Shown piece after piece: positions 20,926 to 33,497 of a stretch of 64,000 bases of DNA. The notes beneath the pieces are model-generated. The model made no database searches. It saw only the letters and a program-made list of their open reading frames with translations, and was not told the DNA's origin. Every line of letters starts with the position of its first letter. Position 1 is the first letter of the stretch. Made by a program: the position numbers and the translations under genes. The stretch is from Ustilaginoidea virens (lineage: Eukaryota > Ascomycota > Sordariomycetes > Hypocreales > Clavicipitaceae). The DNA lies in contig NC_057316.1 of the NCBI RefSeq assembly GCF_000687475.1, positions 4,836,001-4,900,000 of the forward strand. The letters are read 5' to 3'.

Positions 20926-23828
20926 ATGGCTAAAGACAGCGATGCACCCAAGGTGGTGGACAAGGGCAAAGGCAAGGCTGTGGAGGATTCCAATGACGAG
21001 AAACCCGCTTTAAATGGCAAGAAAGAAGATGACAAGAAAGATGGTGCGTATCTGCCTGAATTGAGGCGGCAAAAAAGTTTGGCCGTGCTAATAATGTGGA
21101 TTTAGCTGCCGAGGAGGAACTTAGCGAAGAAGATCAGCAGCTCAAGAGCGAGCTAGACATGATGGTTGAGCGGTTGACAGTAAGTTGCTCAAAATACACG
21201 GTCTGCTTCCCATTTTGTTGAACCTGGTGGCAACAGGAATCCAATTCAGGCCTGTACAAGGCAGCGCTAGAAGCTATGAAGACTTCGATAAAAACATCTA
21301 CCTCATCGATGACGGCTGTACCCAAACCTCTCAAGTTTCTCCGACCACACTACGAGACTTTGAAAAAACTCTACGAGGAGTGGCCCACGGGTGAAGATAA
21401 GTCGTCATTGGCTGACGTTTTGTCCGTCATTGGTATGACGTTTTCCGACGAGGACAAGCAAGATACCCTCAAGTATAGACTCCTCGCTCCGACGTCCGAC
21501 ATTGCGTCCTGGGGTCACGAGTACGTTCGCCATCTGGCATTGGAGATCGGAGAGGTTTATGGCAAAAGAATCACGGCTGATGAGCCTACGACGGATCTGA
21601 TCGATCTTGCTTTAATTCTCGTACCGCTCTTCATCAAGAGCAATGCCGAGGCAGACGCAGTTGATTTGATGAGCGAACTGGAAATCATTGAGCAAACTCC
21701 CAAGTTTGTGGACGAAAACACCTACCCCAGAGTATGCTTGTACATGGTTAGCATGGTCAACTTGCTCACTTACCCAGACAACGAAACATTTCTGCGAACT
21801 GCTCACAACATCTATATGGAGTATAAGCAATTCACGCAGGCCATCGTCCTCGCCATCCGGCTGCATGACGTCGACCTTATCAAAGCCGATTTCGATGCAG
21901 CCGAAGGTCCTGCTTTGAAGAAGCAGCTCGCGTTTTTGGTTGCTCGCCAAAGGATAGTGCTACATCTGCCAGAGACAAGTGAAGACGAACAAGAGATGAA
22001 CGAGTGCTTGTCGAATCTTAAGCTGTCGGAACACTACAAGTCTCTTGGAAAGCAGTTGAATATTTTGGACCCTAAAACGACCGAAGACATCTATAAAAGC
22101 CACCTCGAAAGCAGTCGGGTTGCTGGAATGACCAATCTTGATTCTGCCCGGCACAACCTGGCCGCCGCTTTCGTCAATGCTTTCGTCAACGCTGGGTTTG
22201 GCAAAGACAAGATGATGTTGGTAGAGGGTGAGAAGGAAAGCTGGGTCTGGAAAACGAAGGCAGATGGCATGATGTCGACTGTTGCTTCGATGGGCACATT
22301 GTTGCTTTGGGACATTGAGAACGGGCTGGACAAAATCGACCGATATACCTACTCCTCCGAGCCTGAAATATCGGCCGGAGCCATGCTGGCGATCGGTATC
22401 ATGAATTCGGGTGTGCGCCTCGACTCGGACCCTGCGCTAGCTCTGCTGGGGGACGCTGAGAAACTGCACCACTCGAATATTTTGATTCGAACTGCCTGCA
22501 TCATGGGTTTGGGTTTGTCTTATGCTGGTTCGAATAAGGAGGATTTGCTCGAGCTTCTGTTGCCCATCATCAATGACTCGACACAGGACATGCAAATCGT
22601 CGCGATGGCTGCTCTTTCATGTGGCTTGATATTTGTTGGCTCTTCTCATCCTGAAGTCACCGAAGCTATTGTCACAGCCTTGATGGACGAAGACCGAAAG
22701 TCTCAGCTAACCGATAAATGGACACGCTTCCTAGCACTTGGCTTAGGGCTACTGTTTTTCGGGCGACAGGAAGAGGTGGACGTGATTTTGGAAACCCTTA
22801 AGGCTGTCGACCATCCCATGGCCAAGCCTACTGCTGTCCTCGCGGAGATCTGTGCCTGGGCAGGGACCGGAGCAGTTTTGAAGATTCAGGAGATGTTGCA
22901 CATCTGCAACGAGCATCAAGAGGAAACAGACGACAAGAAGGGTGACGAGTTGCTTCAAGCATATGCTGTCATCGGCATCGCCCTCGTGGCAATGGGTGAG
23001 GACATTGGGCAGGAGATGGTGCTGAGACAATTTGGCCACCTCATGCATTACGGGGAGGCCAATATTCGCAAGGCAGTTCCGTTGGCCATGGGACTCATCA
23101 GTCCGAGCAACCCGCAGATGAAAGTCTACGACACACTCTCAAGATACAGCCACGATAATGATCCCGAGGTCGCAATCAACGCCATATTCGCCATGGGAAT
23201 GCTCGGTGCCGGAACCAACAACGCCCGTTTGGCGCAGCTGCTGAGGCAGTTGGCAGGCTATTATCACCGCGACCAGGATGCCTTGTTCATGGTCAGAATT
23301 GCGCAAGGCCTGCTGCACATGGGCAAGGGCACTTTGTCCCTCAACCCCTTCCACACCGATCGCCAGGTTCTTTCGCAGGTGTCGACTGCGGGTCTACTCG
23401 CCACCATTGTAGCTTTGATTGAACCAAAGGAGTTTATCACTTCGAATTCACACTACCTCTTGTACTTTTTGGTAACGGCGATGCACCCACGTTTCCTCGT
23501 CACCCTTGACGAAAGACTGAGGCCACTGAAGGTCAATGTTCGTGTTGGCCAGGCTGTGGATGTTGTCGGTCAAGCTGGACGGCCGAAGACCATCACCGGC
23601 TGGCAGACACAGAGCACCCCTGTATTGCTCGGTTATGGTGACCGAGCAGAACTTGAGGACGAAGAGTACATCAGTCTGAGCAGCACTCTGGAAGGTCTTG
23701 TCATCCTCCGCAAGGTAAGCAGTTTTAAAAATCCCCAAGCCTTCTCAACGCCATGAGCTGGTGTTGGGAAACCAATGAAGGCTTGCTAACTTTGTTGACA
23801 GAACCCAGATTGGGAAGACGGACGGTGA
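20926..23828 (+). CDS. rpn1: 26S proteasome regulatory subunit Rpn1 (PSMD2)
   Basis: Rpn1 is the base scaffold of the 19S regulatory particle that binds ubiquitin receptors and Ubp6. Exons 20926-21043, 21106-21179, 21237-23714 and 23802-23828 give 898 residues, close to the usual size. The start MAKDSDAPKVVDKGKGK leads into a charged linker and the conserved EEELSEEDQQLKSELDMMVERL. The middle carries proteasome/cyclosome repeats (AGAMLAIGIMNSG, ACIMGLGLSYAGS, AAIFAMGMLGAGTNNARLAQLLRQLAGYY-like blocks; here INAIFAMGMLGAGTNNARL). The last exon is only eight codons plus stop and supplies the conserved C-terminus LRKNPDWEDGR. The gene looks intact. Confidence 0.97.
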
Positions 23829-24274
23829 AGGAAGGTTTTTTTAATGGCTAGGAGGGGAGTTTGATGCGTGGTTTTGTTATTGAGCTGGCAGCTCGAGGCG
23901 TCCTCGACCACGAGGCACCGGTACACTGTATAGTAATCTGCTGTCAAGGACACTAAGAACGGCTCTTTGTTCCTTTGATCGTGGAGGAGCTCTGCATTCT
24001 TAGATGACATTACAAATGAGAAATGCCTATCAAATGTTGGTCAAAATGCTGTCCAGTGATTTCAACGCCATCTATCTGCCTTGATCTCCTAAATCCAAAA
24101 GAAGTGCTCGCCATGGCTCTAAATATTTTATGCAGCTGCCTTCCCGGACCATGGTAGGTCCTTTATTTTTTCTTCTTTTTTTTCCAGTGCCCAAAAAATT
24201 AACAAACGCCCATCGTGATGCCGAAACGAGTCCTCGCCCAACAAAATACGCTGCCGAGTAGATACGGAACAGGT
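23829..24274. other. Convergent 3' flanks of rpn1 and the OPT gene
   Basis: No gene seen; short T-rich runs near 24160-24190 only. Confidence 0.5.
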
Positions 24275-27200
24275 TTATGCAGTTGCCAAGTTCGGTTTCG
24301 GACCAAAAGTCTCGCCCTCTGGAACCAGTCTATAACTGCAAGCTTGCCAGTCACAACCCTGCTTGTACACTTCAGTCCCCCACCACTTGAAGCTCTTCAT
24401 CCACCCGGGGTACAGAAAGCCAAAGAAGACGGTTACGATGCCAAAGGCGAGCCCGGAGTCCAGGGCCGCGCTCAGGGTCATGGTGTATTTGGCCCACCAC
24501 GCATTCGCGCGTCTTTTGATGACGTGGTTGAAGAGGTAGCACACGACTGCCCAGACGGAGAAGTTGAGACCGGTGGCGGGGGGGATCCAGGACATGGCGC
24601 CGAAAACGACGGGCAGGTTGACCTTGCGGAGGATGCTGTGCCGCTTGTTTCGCGCGTACAGCCAGAGAGGGATGGGGAGGAGGGCGCCGAGGGGGAAGCA
24701 CCAGACCAGGGCGCGGTAGACGGCGCCGGGGCCGAAGAACTCGCCGGGCCCGACCACGCCCCAGAGGATGGAGCCGTTGAAGTGGACCCGCGCGATGGGG
24801 CAGGTGAACCCGTTGAGGGCCTCGGCAGTACATATGCCCTTGACGTTGGCGAACATCCAGTTGAGAACGCCGATTTGCGTGAGGGACGAGACCAAGGTGG
24901 CGACGACCTGAACGACGAACATGATGCGCGGGGGGATCTTCATGTAGTGCCCCAGCTTGAGGTCGGAGGCGAATTTGATGCCCTGTGCGGAGGAGATGTA
25001 TCCGTACGTGACAAAGACCATGTTGGCGATGGGGCGGCCGGGGAATACGACGCCGCAGATGAGTTGGCAGATGAGGTAGATGCTGCTGTGCTGGTTGGTG
25101 ACGGCCATGATGATGCCGTTAGGGATGAAGAAGACGGCCCCGATGGCTAGAGCCAAGAGGAGGCCATACCAAGGCAAGTGTACAGGATAACTATGAGAGA
25201 CGTTTCAACTTAGCAGAAGGTGGCAGAAAGAAGAAGAAAAAGAAAACACGGGTTGAGAATATGCGACACGAGGAAATTGGGGCTTTGGTGCTGAGGCTGC
25301 AAGAACAGAAAAAAAACTCACTATTCGACGAGAAACATGCCTATGGCCGTCATGGAGACAAATGTGAGTAGATACCAAGTAAGCGGTGCGTCGTCATACC
25401 GACTCATGAGACGGCAATGAATGTCCTCGCGGCTAAGAAGATTGTCAACGTTTGATGTAGAGGCAGACGAGCGACGGTACGCTTCGCTTCTCAGGCCCCC
25501 CCCATTGGACGAGGTGGGACGTGGTTGGACCTCGGAAGAAGCCATTCGGTAAGACGGTCTCGCATGCTGGCGAGCTTCCTCGAGAGAGCGCTTCCAAGTC
25601 CGCCAGATGTCTTCGCCATGCCAGCACAGAGTATGGGTCAGGAGAGCAGCCAGTCCGGCGAACTGCATCCCGTAGCTGAGCATGTAGGTGACTGGTAGGA
25701 AGACGCGGCTGTAGCTGTTGTAGGCCTCCCTGTCAAAGAGAAACTCGGGCGTCAGGATCTTGCTGACGTTGTACACGTTGCCCGTGTTGTCAAAGACTGC
25801 GGTGGACAGAACGGGCATGTACGAGGTGTAGAGGACGTTGGCGTAGTAGAAGATGGGGGCAACGATCCACATGACGACGGCGAGACCGCCAATGACGTTC
25901 ACGGCAGCCCAGAACGGGACGAGAAGCGGCGAGCCGACGTACGTGATTTGCGCCCAGTCAAACGTCATGGGGAACAAGCCCAGGCCAGACGTCACGCCGA
26001 ACAAGTTGGCGACGACGACGTTCCTGGGCGCAAACCAGGTGATGACGCTGAAGTAGCTGAGAGCTGGCATGAGCAAGCCCGGCAGGAAGTAGAATGCGAA
26101 GGCGCCGCCCCACACAATGTAGAAGAAGTTCCACCTGCTGATGGTCCATCCGTTGGCAGGTTTGTTGTCCTGCTTGTGCAGGGTCGAGAACATGGCGGCA
26201 GACATGAGAGTCCCGGGCCAAATCATGCCGCTGGGTCGGACGAGAAAACGGCGCGCCATTCCGGCAAAACCGTAGCCCAGGATCTGGGTTGAAACGGTGA
26301 GGAGCAGTTGGTACGTGATTGGCGCCGGCTGGCTGTAGAACCGTGTCTGCTCGACAATGACATCGGTGGCAAAGGCGAAGCCGAAAGCGACGTTGCTGCT
26401 AACATAGACACAGGTGTGTTCCTTTTCGTTCCATTTCCCTTGAGCCAACCATAGCCGCCATGACAAACGCTGCTTGGTCCGCTGCCCAGGATGACGTCCT
26501 CCTCGAGCGGCAGTCTGCTGGCGAACGCCGTCGACAAAAACGTGCTCTGGATCGCTGGGCCTTTTGAATAGCAAATCCCACAGATGTCCCAGCGGATGTA
26601 CAAGTAGAAGCGCAATGACCGGAGTAATGGCGACACTTGGGTACCGCAAGGAGAAGAACAAGTTTGTCGAAGATCCCAGAATGGAGAATATCACTGACAA
26701 GCACCACATACGGGGGGTGTTGATCGACAAGGCGGTATTATCGGTTGGCGGCACTGAGGCTCTAACAATTTCATGAGGAGAGTTTTCGTCAGGGTCGAGA
26801 AACGCCTGCGTGGAACAGTCAGCTTCAAGAAGAGGCCCATTGTGGGAGCCAACGTCGTCGTCATCGTCGTCGTCGTCGTAGGCCTCGTAGGCCTCGTAGG
26901 CCTCGTCTTCACTGTTGCTTTGCAGAATTTGGCTGGAGATTGGTGCTTCGCCCAGCCCAAATGGTCCTTCCAGTCCCGACACCAAAACTGCTTCGTCGAG
27001 GTCTTCAGATCGTCGTAGAGACTGGCGGGAGGTTGTGGTGGATCGGCGGGAGCTGAAGCTCTTGTGGCTTCGGGCGTGCGAACCAACCTGACGGAGACGG
27101 TGGGTGCCGGTGCCGGTGCCGGTGCCGGTGCGGGTTTCCTCGGAATCGCTTCTCGGCGGTGAGGCATCCGAGGCATCCGAGGCATCCGAGGCATCCTGAG

Positions 27201-27705
27201 AGGCAGTTACAGAGCCGTAGGGCGACGAATTGGGGCGATTGCCTCGGACGGCGCATAGAATGGGCGTCTTCTTGGGTACCATTTCGGCGGCATCTGCGCG
27301 GTGGTCACCAAGACCAAGGTTCGGGGCAGTTATTGCCTCGTCGAGGCAAGAGGGTGCTGAATCATGGCCCGGGGACGAAGAGGGCGAGGACCGGATGGGA
27401 AGGAGTGATGACGGCCCGGCAGTGGAAGCAGGCGGCTGGACTGAGGGTGGACTCTGGCGCGTCGGCTGCAGAGGCGAGGGCAGCGTCGGGGGAGCAGTGG
27501 ATCGTGAAGTGGAGGCATGAGACGCCGTAGCAGCGAGGGATTTAAGAGGGACGGCTTGCTGCTGCAGCTGAGAGCCGGACACCCTTGTCGCAGCAGGCCA
27601 CGAGAAGCCGGACGATGTGGAGGACGATGTGGAGGACGATGTGGAGGACGTGGTGGAGGAAGAAGTGGCGTCGACGTGGTGCTTGGATTCGGCACGCCGG
27701 GCCAT
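24275..27705 (-). CDS. OPT-family oligopeptide transporter with long disordered N-terminus
   Basis: Two exons (25322-27705 and 24275-25190) join through a GTGAGT...CATAG intron to 1,099 residues. About the first 330 are low complexity: Ser/Thr runs, three DASDASDAS units, a GTGTGT stretch, YEAYEAY followed by eight Asp. From the segment MWCLSVIFSILGSSTNLFFSLRYPSVAITPVIALL onward (given here in part) the OPT membrane domain follows. It includes the family signature region GKWNEKEHTCVYV, SGLGLFPMTFDWAQI, LKLGHYMKIPPR and a C-terminal GFTCPIARVHFNGSILWGVVGP-like loop. OPT proteins move tetra/pentapeptides, glutathione or metal chelates into cells with protons. Substrate cannot be told. The N-terminal extension is longer than usual for OPTs and could be regulatory; the start could also lie further downstream. 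Confidence 0.92.
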
Positions 27706-28296
27706 GGCGGGCGGGGGCGTGATAGTGGCTGGCCTGGCGTCTGGGTGCTGTCTGGTCTGGTCTGGTCCGGTCCGTCTGGTGCGGTTGTCTGCCCAGCCGT
27801 GCTGTATTCAGTGTCAAGCGTGCCAATGCGTGCCAATACCCGATACGATTGAAGGAAGCTGCTCGCCGTGCTCGGTACATTACCTAAGGTAAGGTCTGGT
27901 AGGAGGTAGGTACCTAGGTAGGTACCTAATGTACAGCGGATGCAGGAAAGAACTTGACGCCTGGCTGGTTGCACGAGTCGCCATGCAGGGGTTCACAAAA
28001 ACAACTCGTCCCAACTTTGCCGCAACGGGCGGCGACGGCCACTACCTCGCAGCATTCGGAAGCTCGCTCGGAACTCTTGGAAAGCTATGCGCACAAGCAA
28101 GTAACCGATGCCAACTCGTGGATGCCCTGGGTTGCCTGGTTTGTTCTGGGTTTGGTTTGGTTGCCTTCAGGATTTAGCGCCGTCGCTCCAACGCCAATTG
28201 CAGCCAAGCCTTCAACAACGCCAAATCCATCCATCCATCCATCCATCTAGCCTTGCCATCAAGAAACAGGCGACACAGAACATATAGACCAACTAA
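27706..28296. other. Divergent promoter of the OPT gene and cyclo-ligase gene
   Basis: Contains a cluster of CCTAAGGTAAGG / TACCTAGGTAGGTACC at 27884-27930 and a (CATC)n run, CCATCCATCCATCCATC, at about 28228-28246. Confidence 0.6.
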
Positions 28297-29134
28297 ATGG
28301 CCTCGCCATCAGCTTCGGCTAAGCAGCGGCTACGAAATCTAGTCAGGCAGCGACTGTCTTCCATACCAGCCGATTCCGTGGCTGCGCAAAGTAGGCAACC
28401 CCGTCCAGTGACTTCACCAGTCATCCAAACATCTTGGACGATTGACAAGCTCACGCCGTCTAGGCCGCAAGATATTTGACACGTTGAAAAACTTCAAGCC
28501 TTATCTGGAGGCTCGGAGAATAAGCATCTACCTGTCCATGCCCTCGGGCGAGATCCAGACAGATGCAATCGTACGCCATGCGCTGACTTTGGGAAAGCAA
28601 GTCTTTGTTCCGTATTTGCACAATTCCCCGCCGGGTATGCCAGACACTCCCCCCCGGGTGATGGACATGGTTCGTTTAAAGGATGTTCGGGATTATGAAA
28701 GCCTGCAGCTGGACCGCTGGGGGATCCCGAGCATCGACCCTGCTTCAGTCCACGCGAGGCAACGCATTCTGGGAGGGCCCGATGAGCACCAACCTCCTCA
28801 AGCCTGCTTGGATCTGATATTACTACCAGGAGTGGCGTTTGATTTTGACGAATCTGGTGCCGTCAGAAGACTTGGCCACGGCAAGGGATTCTATGACTTT
28901 TTCATGAACAGGTACTTGGCCGAGTCATCAAGTTCGCGCGGTGCCAATGCCGCAAAGCCGGTCCTGTTGTATGCACTGGCTTTGACGGAACAGCTCCTCT
29001 CTGGGGAACCGGGGGAACAGGTTCCCATGGCCCAGCATGACAGGAGGTTGCACGGGCTTGTTCTAGGCGATGGCCAGGTAAAGGAGTCATCGGGGACCAT
29101 GACACCGGATTCATTATACAGAGCCGCTTCGTAA
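28297..29134 (+). CDS. fau1: 5-formyltetrahydrofolate cyclo-ligase
   Basis: The enzyme converts 5-formyl-THF to 5,10-methenyl-THF with ATP in folate one-carbon metabolism. Exons 28297-28390 and 28464-29134 join in phase (AAQS|RKIFDTL) to 254 residues. Landmarks: an N-terminal KQRLRNLVRQRL helix, ISIYLSMPSGEIQTDAIV, KQVFVPY, DLILLPGVAFD, and the nucleotide/substrate-binding RLGHGKGFYD block. Size fits the family. The gene lies head-to-head with the OPT gene 0.6 kb away, with no functional tie evident. Nothing suggests damage. Confidence 0.95.
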
Positions 29135-29182
29135 AAGACGCTTCGTTCAAGACGCTTCGTTCAAGACGCTTCGTTTGAGACG
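29132..29182. repeat. 14-bp tandem repeat after the cyclo-ligase stop codon
   Basis: AAGACGCTTCGTTC occurs two to three times perfectly and once with changes (GAGACGCTCCGT), in the 3' untranslated region directly after the stop. Confidence 0.85.
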
Positions 29183-29835
29183 CTCCGTCAGCTTCCTACC
29201 TGCCTCCCTAGGGTAGCCTGAGTAGGTCCTGCTCCCAAAGGTCTCTAAAGAACTCAAAAACCGTACACCTCATTTTCCATTTGCCTTTTTTTTCGTTTTG
29301 GTTTTGGCTATTCGCGCGTCTGATTTTAGCTTTTCACTTTTGAGCGAGTGATCAAGGTGCATTGGAAAAGCAAGCTGATGAGAGCACATGTCATAATTAC
29401 TGTACCAATGTTTTAATGGCCCGTGTTCCTGCAAGATGACTACTGGCCGTGTAGCGTGGGCGGGGCGGAAAAACACGGCAGCGATAGCGCATGGCCAGCG
29501 CCATTACCCCATTGCCCCACCAAAGAAGAGGTGAGACCCAAGATCTGTCAGTGGCGAGGCAAATAAACTAGAGTCTGCAAGTCTTCTTCCCACTTCCGCT
29601 CCTCATTGCACTCGAATGTGCCCGCGCCAAAGGTGCGCCCTTTTCTCGTTACTCCATACCGAGCAGTCCACCACAGGAAACTGCTTTCAATCTCGCAAGC
29701 GGTGTCTTGGACGGCCGCAGCCCGTGAGGCTCAGTCAAGCCAGCACTCTCTCCAACTCCAAGCTGGGAATCGGAAATCGGAACCACAGCCGTCACGTCCA
29801 CCGATACGTTCTCCATTTGTCTGCTACTCAAGCCC
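29183..29835. other. Intergenic region between cyclo-ligase and mtr10
   Basis: No gene supported; a short T-rich run at about 29285. The last 200 bp are the mtr10 promoter and leader. Confidence 0.5.
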
Positions 29836-32800
29836 ATGATGGCATCGAATGGCTCGCACGAGGCATTCACGCCGTCTGGTGTTTTGGCGGCAGTCATGAC
29901 GATGAGAACTGGAGAAAAGGAGACCAAGATCAAGGCTCATGAATTTCTGGAGAGGTTTCAGAAGTCGGTGCGTGCTCCCCATCCTCCACAGTACGTCAAG
30001 TTTTGGTATCAAGTATCAGCGATGCTAAATCATGCATGCACAGAAAGGATCTTGGGGTACGTTGATGGGAATACTGCAATCCGATGCCGAGTCTGAAGCA
30101 ATATTGTTCGCTGCCATCACTCTCCGTGGAAAGGTTTCCAAACTTGTCCCCATCCCCTCCCCCGCCCCCCTCTTTTGAAATCGTGAGGAAAGGTTCTGAC
30201 AAACAGCAGATTACATATGATCTCAACACCCAAGTCCCGACGAGCGAATTACCAGCACTGAGAAACCAGATACTCTTGTTGTTGAAGCACTTTGCCCACG
30301 GTCCGAAGCCTATTCGGGTTCAGCTCTGCGTTTGTTTGGCTATTCTCGCAATACAGATGAAAGACTGGACCGATGTGATTGCCTCGGTGGTTCAGGCCCT
30401 CGGTGGTAGCCCTGAGAGCTATGCTTGCATCCTAGATTTTCTCCGGGTTCTGCCCGAAGAAGTAACCGAGGGTCGAAAAATCACCCTGTCTGTACGTGGA
30501 TCGCAAACCTGTCGACTTGGAACCAAGTTTCTCGCGACGACACACCTTACACTCGACCGACATCAGCACAACATAGGGACCAGAGTCTAATTGTTGGAAA
30601 ATAGGAAGAAGAGCTTGCAACCCGGACTCAAGCCTTGTTGGGAGACAACACGGAGCAGGTTGTGCAACTGCTCATCAACTACTCGCAATCATCAGGTATG
30701 CTTTCCTGGGCCTACAGCATTTCTTTCAATCATAACCCTGACGCGGGAATCTCTAGCTGCTGCGTCGCGAAACCCACAACTAATGGAGTGCATCACCTCG
30801 TGGCTTCGCGAGGTCCCGGTCATGAGCATCATCAACTCTGCGCTGCTGGACTACATCTTCCGCGGGGTAACAAGCGACGAGTGCGGAGTTGAGGCTGCAG
30901 AGTGCCTCTGCACGATACTGCGGGAAACGAGCGACATTGACGAGAGTCAAGACGCGGTCGCGGCCATGTTTCCTCGAGTCTTGGGGCTCAAACCGCAAAT
31001 TGCAGTAGCAGCTCAAGAGGAGAATGTGGACAAGCTACAGGCGTTGACCAAGATCTTCTCCACAGCCGCCATCAGCTGGGTGGTTGGTATTGCGCGTCAG
31101 CCTGTCCAGTTTCGACCTTTGGTCGAAAGCATTCTCGAATGCGCAGCCAGAGACGCGGAGCGAGACGTGATTGAGCACACTTTTGTCTTTTGGTACGAGC
31201 TGAAGCAGTACTTGGTGCTGGATTGCTACATCCAGGGCAGGCTGCAGCTCGTGGACATCTACTCCAAACTGGTCGATATATTGCTGAAGCATTTGGAGTA
31301 CCCTCGGCCGGAGTCGGGCAACGAAACGGACCTTTTCGATGGTGATCGTGAGCAAGAAGAAAAGTTTCGCGAGTTCCGTCATCGGATGGGAGACACACTC
31401 AAGGACTGCTGCGATGTCATGGGGGTAACCGAGTGCCTGACCAAGGTGCTGCAGGCTATCCAGCTGTGGACGCAAAAGCACGCTGGCCAAGCCAACGGGT
31501 CCAACGTTCCCCACTGGCAAGAGTTGGAGGCGCCGCTTTTCGCTATGCGCGCACTCGGGCGCATGGTTGACAAGGAAGAGAGCATTGTGCTTCCCCAGCT
31601 GATGCCGCTCCTGGTGCAGATTCCGAGCCACGAGAAGCTCCGGTTCGCGACAATCATGGTTCTGGGACGATACACCGAGTGGACTGCTGCCCACGCCGAG
31701 TACCTGGAGGCCCAGTTCAACTACATTGTGGAGTCGTTCAAAACCGATTCCAAGGAAATTCTGAGAGCTGCGGCTCTCGCCCTGAAATTCTTCTGCACCG
31801 ATTGCAAACACCTTCTCAGAGGTCAAGTCTTGCAACTGCAAACCTTTTACGATCAAATCTTGGACAAGTTGCCCGATCTGAGCAAGGAAGAGATTACTGA
31901 GGGTGTAGCGAACGTAGTGGCTGTTCAGCCGGCAGAAGAAACGTACAGATTGCTGAAGACGTACGCCGACCCTCTTGTACAGAGGCTGATGGCAAAAGCC
32001 AATCTCGCCACCAACGAAGAAGGGAAGCTGGCACTGGCTGGTAAGTCGACTCACCTATTCGTGCCCGGGTCCCTTATCCTTTATACCTTGGGGGGTTTTT
32101 TTTTTTCCCCTTTGCTTTCCCTCTGGTCTCTACTATCTCCTGGACAGCTATGAGGGGTCATTAACTGTAGCCTTGTTAGATCATATCCAACTCATCACCA
32201 TATTCGTGCAGAATGTGATGCCATATGTGGGCCCTGGAGAAGAGAATCCGGCGGTCAAGTACTGGCAGGAGGTGTTCCCCATTCTCTCCACCGTGCTGGA
32301 CAATTTCCTGGACTTTAGTCCCATCTGCGAGCGAATCTGTCGATGTTGGCGCAACATGGTCACGTCGTATCGCACAGCGATGGCTCCTCTACTGCCCCAA
32401 ATGGCAAACAAACTCGCCAGCAGTTTCAACTCGTCCAGGGAGGGATGCTTTCTGTGGGTTACATCAGCCATACTGCGAGAATTCTCGGAAGAGCGAGAGC
32501 ATCTTGATCAAGCGACGACGGAGCACATATACACATTTTTCGAGGCACAAACAACCGCTTTCCTTAGGGTGATGGCGGACTTGCAGCCGAAGGATTTGCC
32601 CGACGTCATTGACGACTTTTTCCGTCTGCTGATTGATGCTCTCTTGTACTATCCCCAAAAGCTGATCCCATCGCAGCTACTGGCGCCCATCTTGCAAGCG
32701 TCGATTTATGCACTGACTTTGGAGCAACGGGATCCTCTCTCGTCCACGCTACACCTTCTACGGGATCTACTATCATATGGCGGAGACAACCCAGCAAGCA

Positions 32801-33219
32801 GTGAGGGCCTACCCGAGGCCCAGGCCGCCGAGATCAAGGGCATCATCAAGGACCTTTTGATGACTCATGGTGCCGACCTCGTCAAGCAGACGATGGCGGG
32901 CATGATGATTACGTTTCCCGGGGACTGCTTCGCGGACGGCAGCGGCGTTATCCTAGCGCTGTTTGAGATAATGCCAGCGGAAACTACAGAATGGGTCGCA
33001 CATACGATCGAGCTGCTCCCGCAAGGAACAGTGTCTCCGGCCGAAGCTCAGCGACTGGTGACAAAGATTAAAGAAAAGCTTTCGTCTGGCGATATTGGAG
33101 GTGTCCGACATGTACGAACCCTGTTACAGGACTTTACGACCAACTATCGTCGTCGAAACGTTGCTCCCCGAGACGGTTTGGGACAATTGGAAGCAGCGAG
33201 GTTCCACTTTTCCGGCTGA
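29836..33219 (+). CDS. mtr10: Karyopherin Mtr10 / transportin-3-type nuclear import receptor
   Basis: Mtr10 carries SR-like mRNA-binding proteins (Npl3) into the nucleus and acts in tRNA trafficking. Six exons (29836-29967, 30044-30133, 30210-30491, 30605-30695, 30757-32040, 32180-33219) join in phase to 972 residues, the family's usual length. The N-terminal importin-beta region is ASEAIL-like text (SDAESEAILFAAITLRGK) followed by TYDL, then PVRVQLC-type HEAT text (IRVQLCVCLAILAIQMKDW), FLRVLPEEV and a long row of HEAT repeats. The conserved end is VRHVRTLLQDFTTNYRRRN with VAPRDGLGQLEAARFHFSG. The last intron holds a run of about 10 T. No damage seen. Confidence 0.95.
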
Positions 33220-33299
33220 AGGAAAATCTCGAGCGGATTGTAATGTTGAAGGACGAGGAGGCGTGTCAAGGGGGGGAGGTCTCGGTACAGTCAGCCTTT

Positions 33300-33341
33300 C
33301 AAGGGAGTTGCCACGAGAGTTGCCACGGGAGTTGCACGAAG
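33300..33341. repeat. Short direct repeat GAGTTGCCACG(A/G) x3
   Basis: GAGTTGCCACGA, GAGTTGCCACGG and GAGTTGCACGAA follow each other in the mtr10 3' flank. Confidence 0.8.
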
Positions 33342-33437
33342 AAGATACGGCATGATGGACGGAGTGAGTGACTAGGTGGCCGAGCGATGATTGATGTATG
33401 GAGTCTTGGGGGGGCGGCGCGATACATTTGATTCTCT

Positions 33438-33497
33438 CCCCGGATACTCAATCTTGATACTCCATCTCGATACTCCATCTCGATACCCCATCTCAGT
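33438..33497. repeat. 16-bp imperfect tandem repeat (TCGATACTCCATC)
   Basis: GGATACTCAATCTT, GATACTCCATCTC, GATACTCCATCTC and GATACCCCATCTC follow one another. Non-coding. Confidence 0.85.

Noticed and set aside
24215..25150. Plus-strand 311-codon frame opposite the OPT gene
   Set aside because: Acidic Gly/Asp/Glu-rich shadow; the minus strand holds clear OPT membrane domain text.
30084..30590. Independent 168-codon gene
   Set aside because: It is exons 2-3 of mtr10 read through an intron; splicing restores the karyopherin.
31035..32054. Minus-strand 339-codon frame inside mtr10
   Set aside because: Shadow of the conserved karyopherin exon.
33438..33497. Possible CRISPR-like array of short repeats
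   Set aside because: Units abut without spacers and the genome is eukaryotic; a simple minisatellite.
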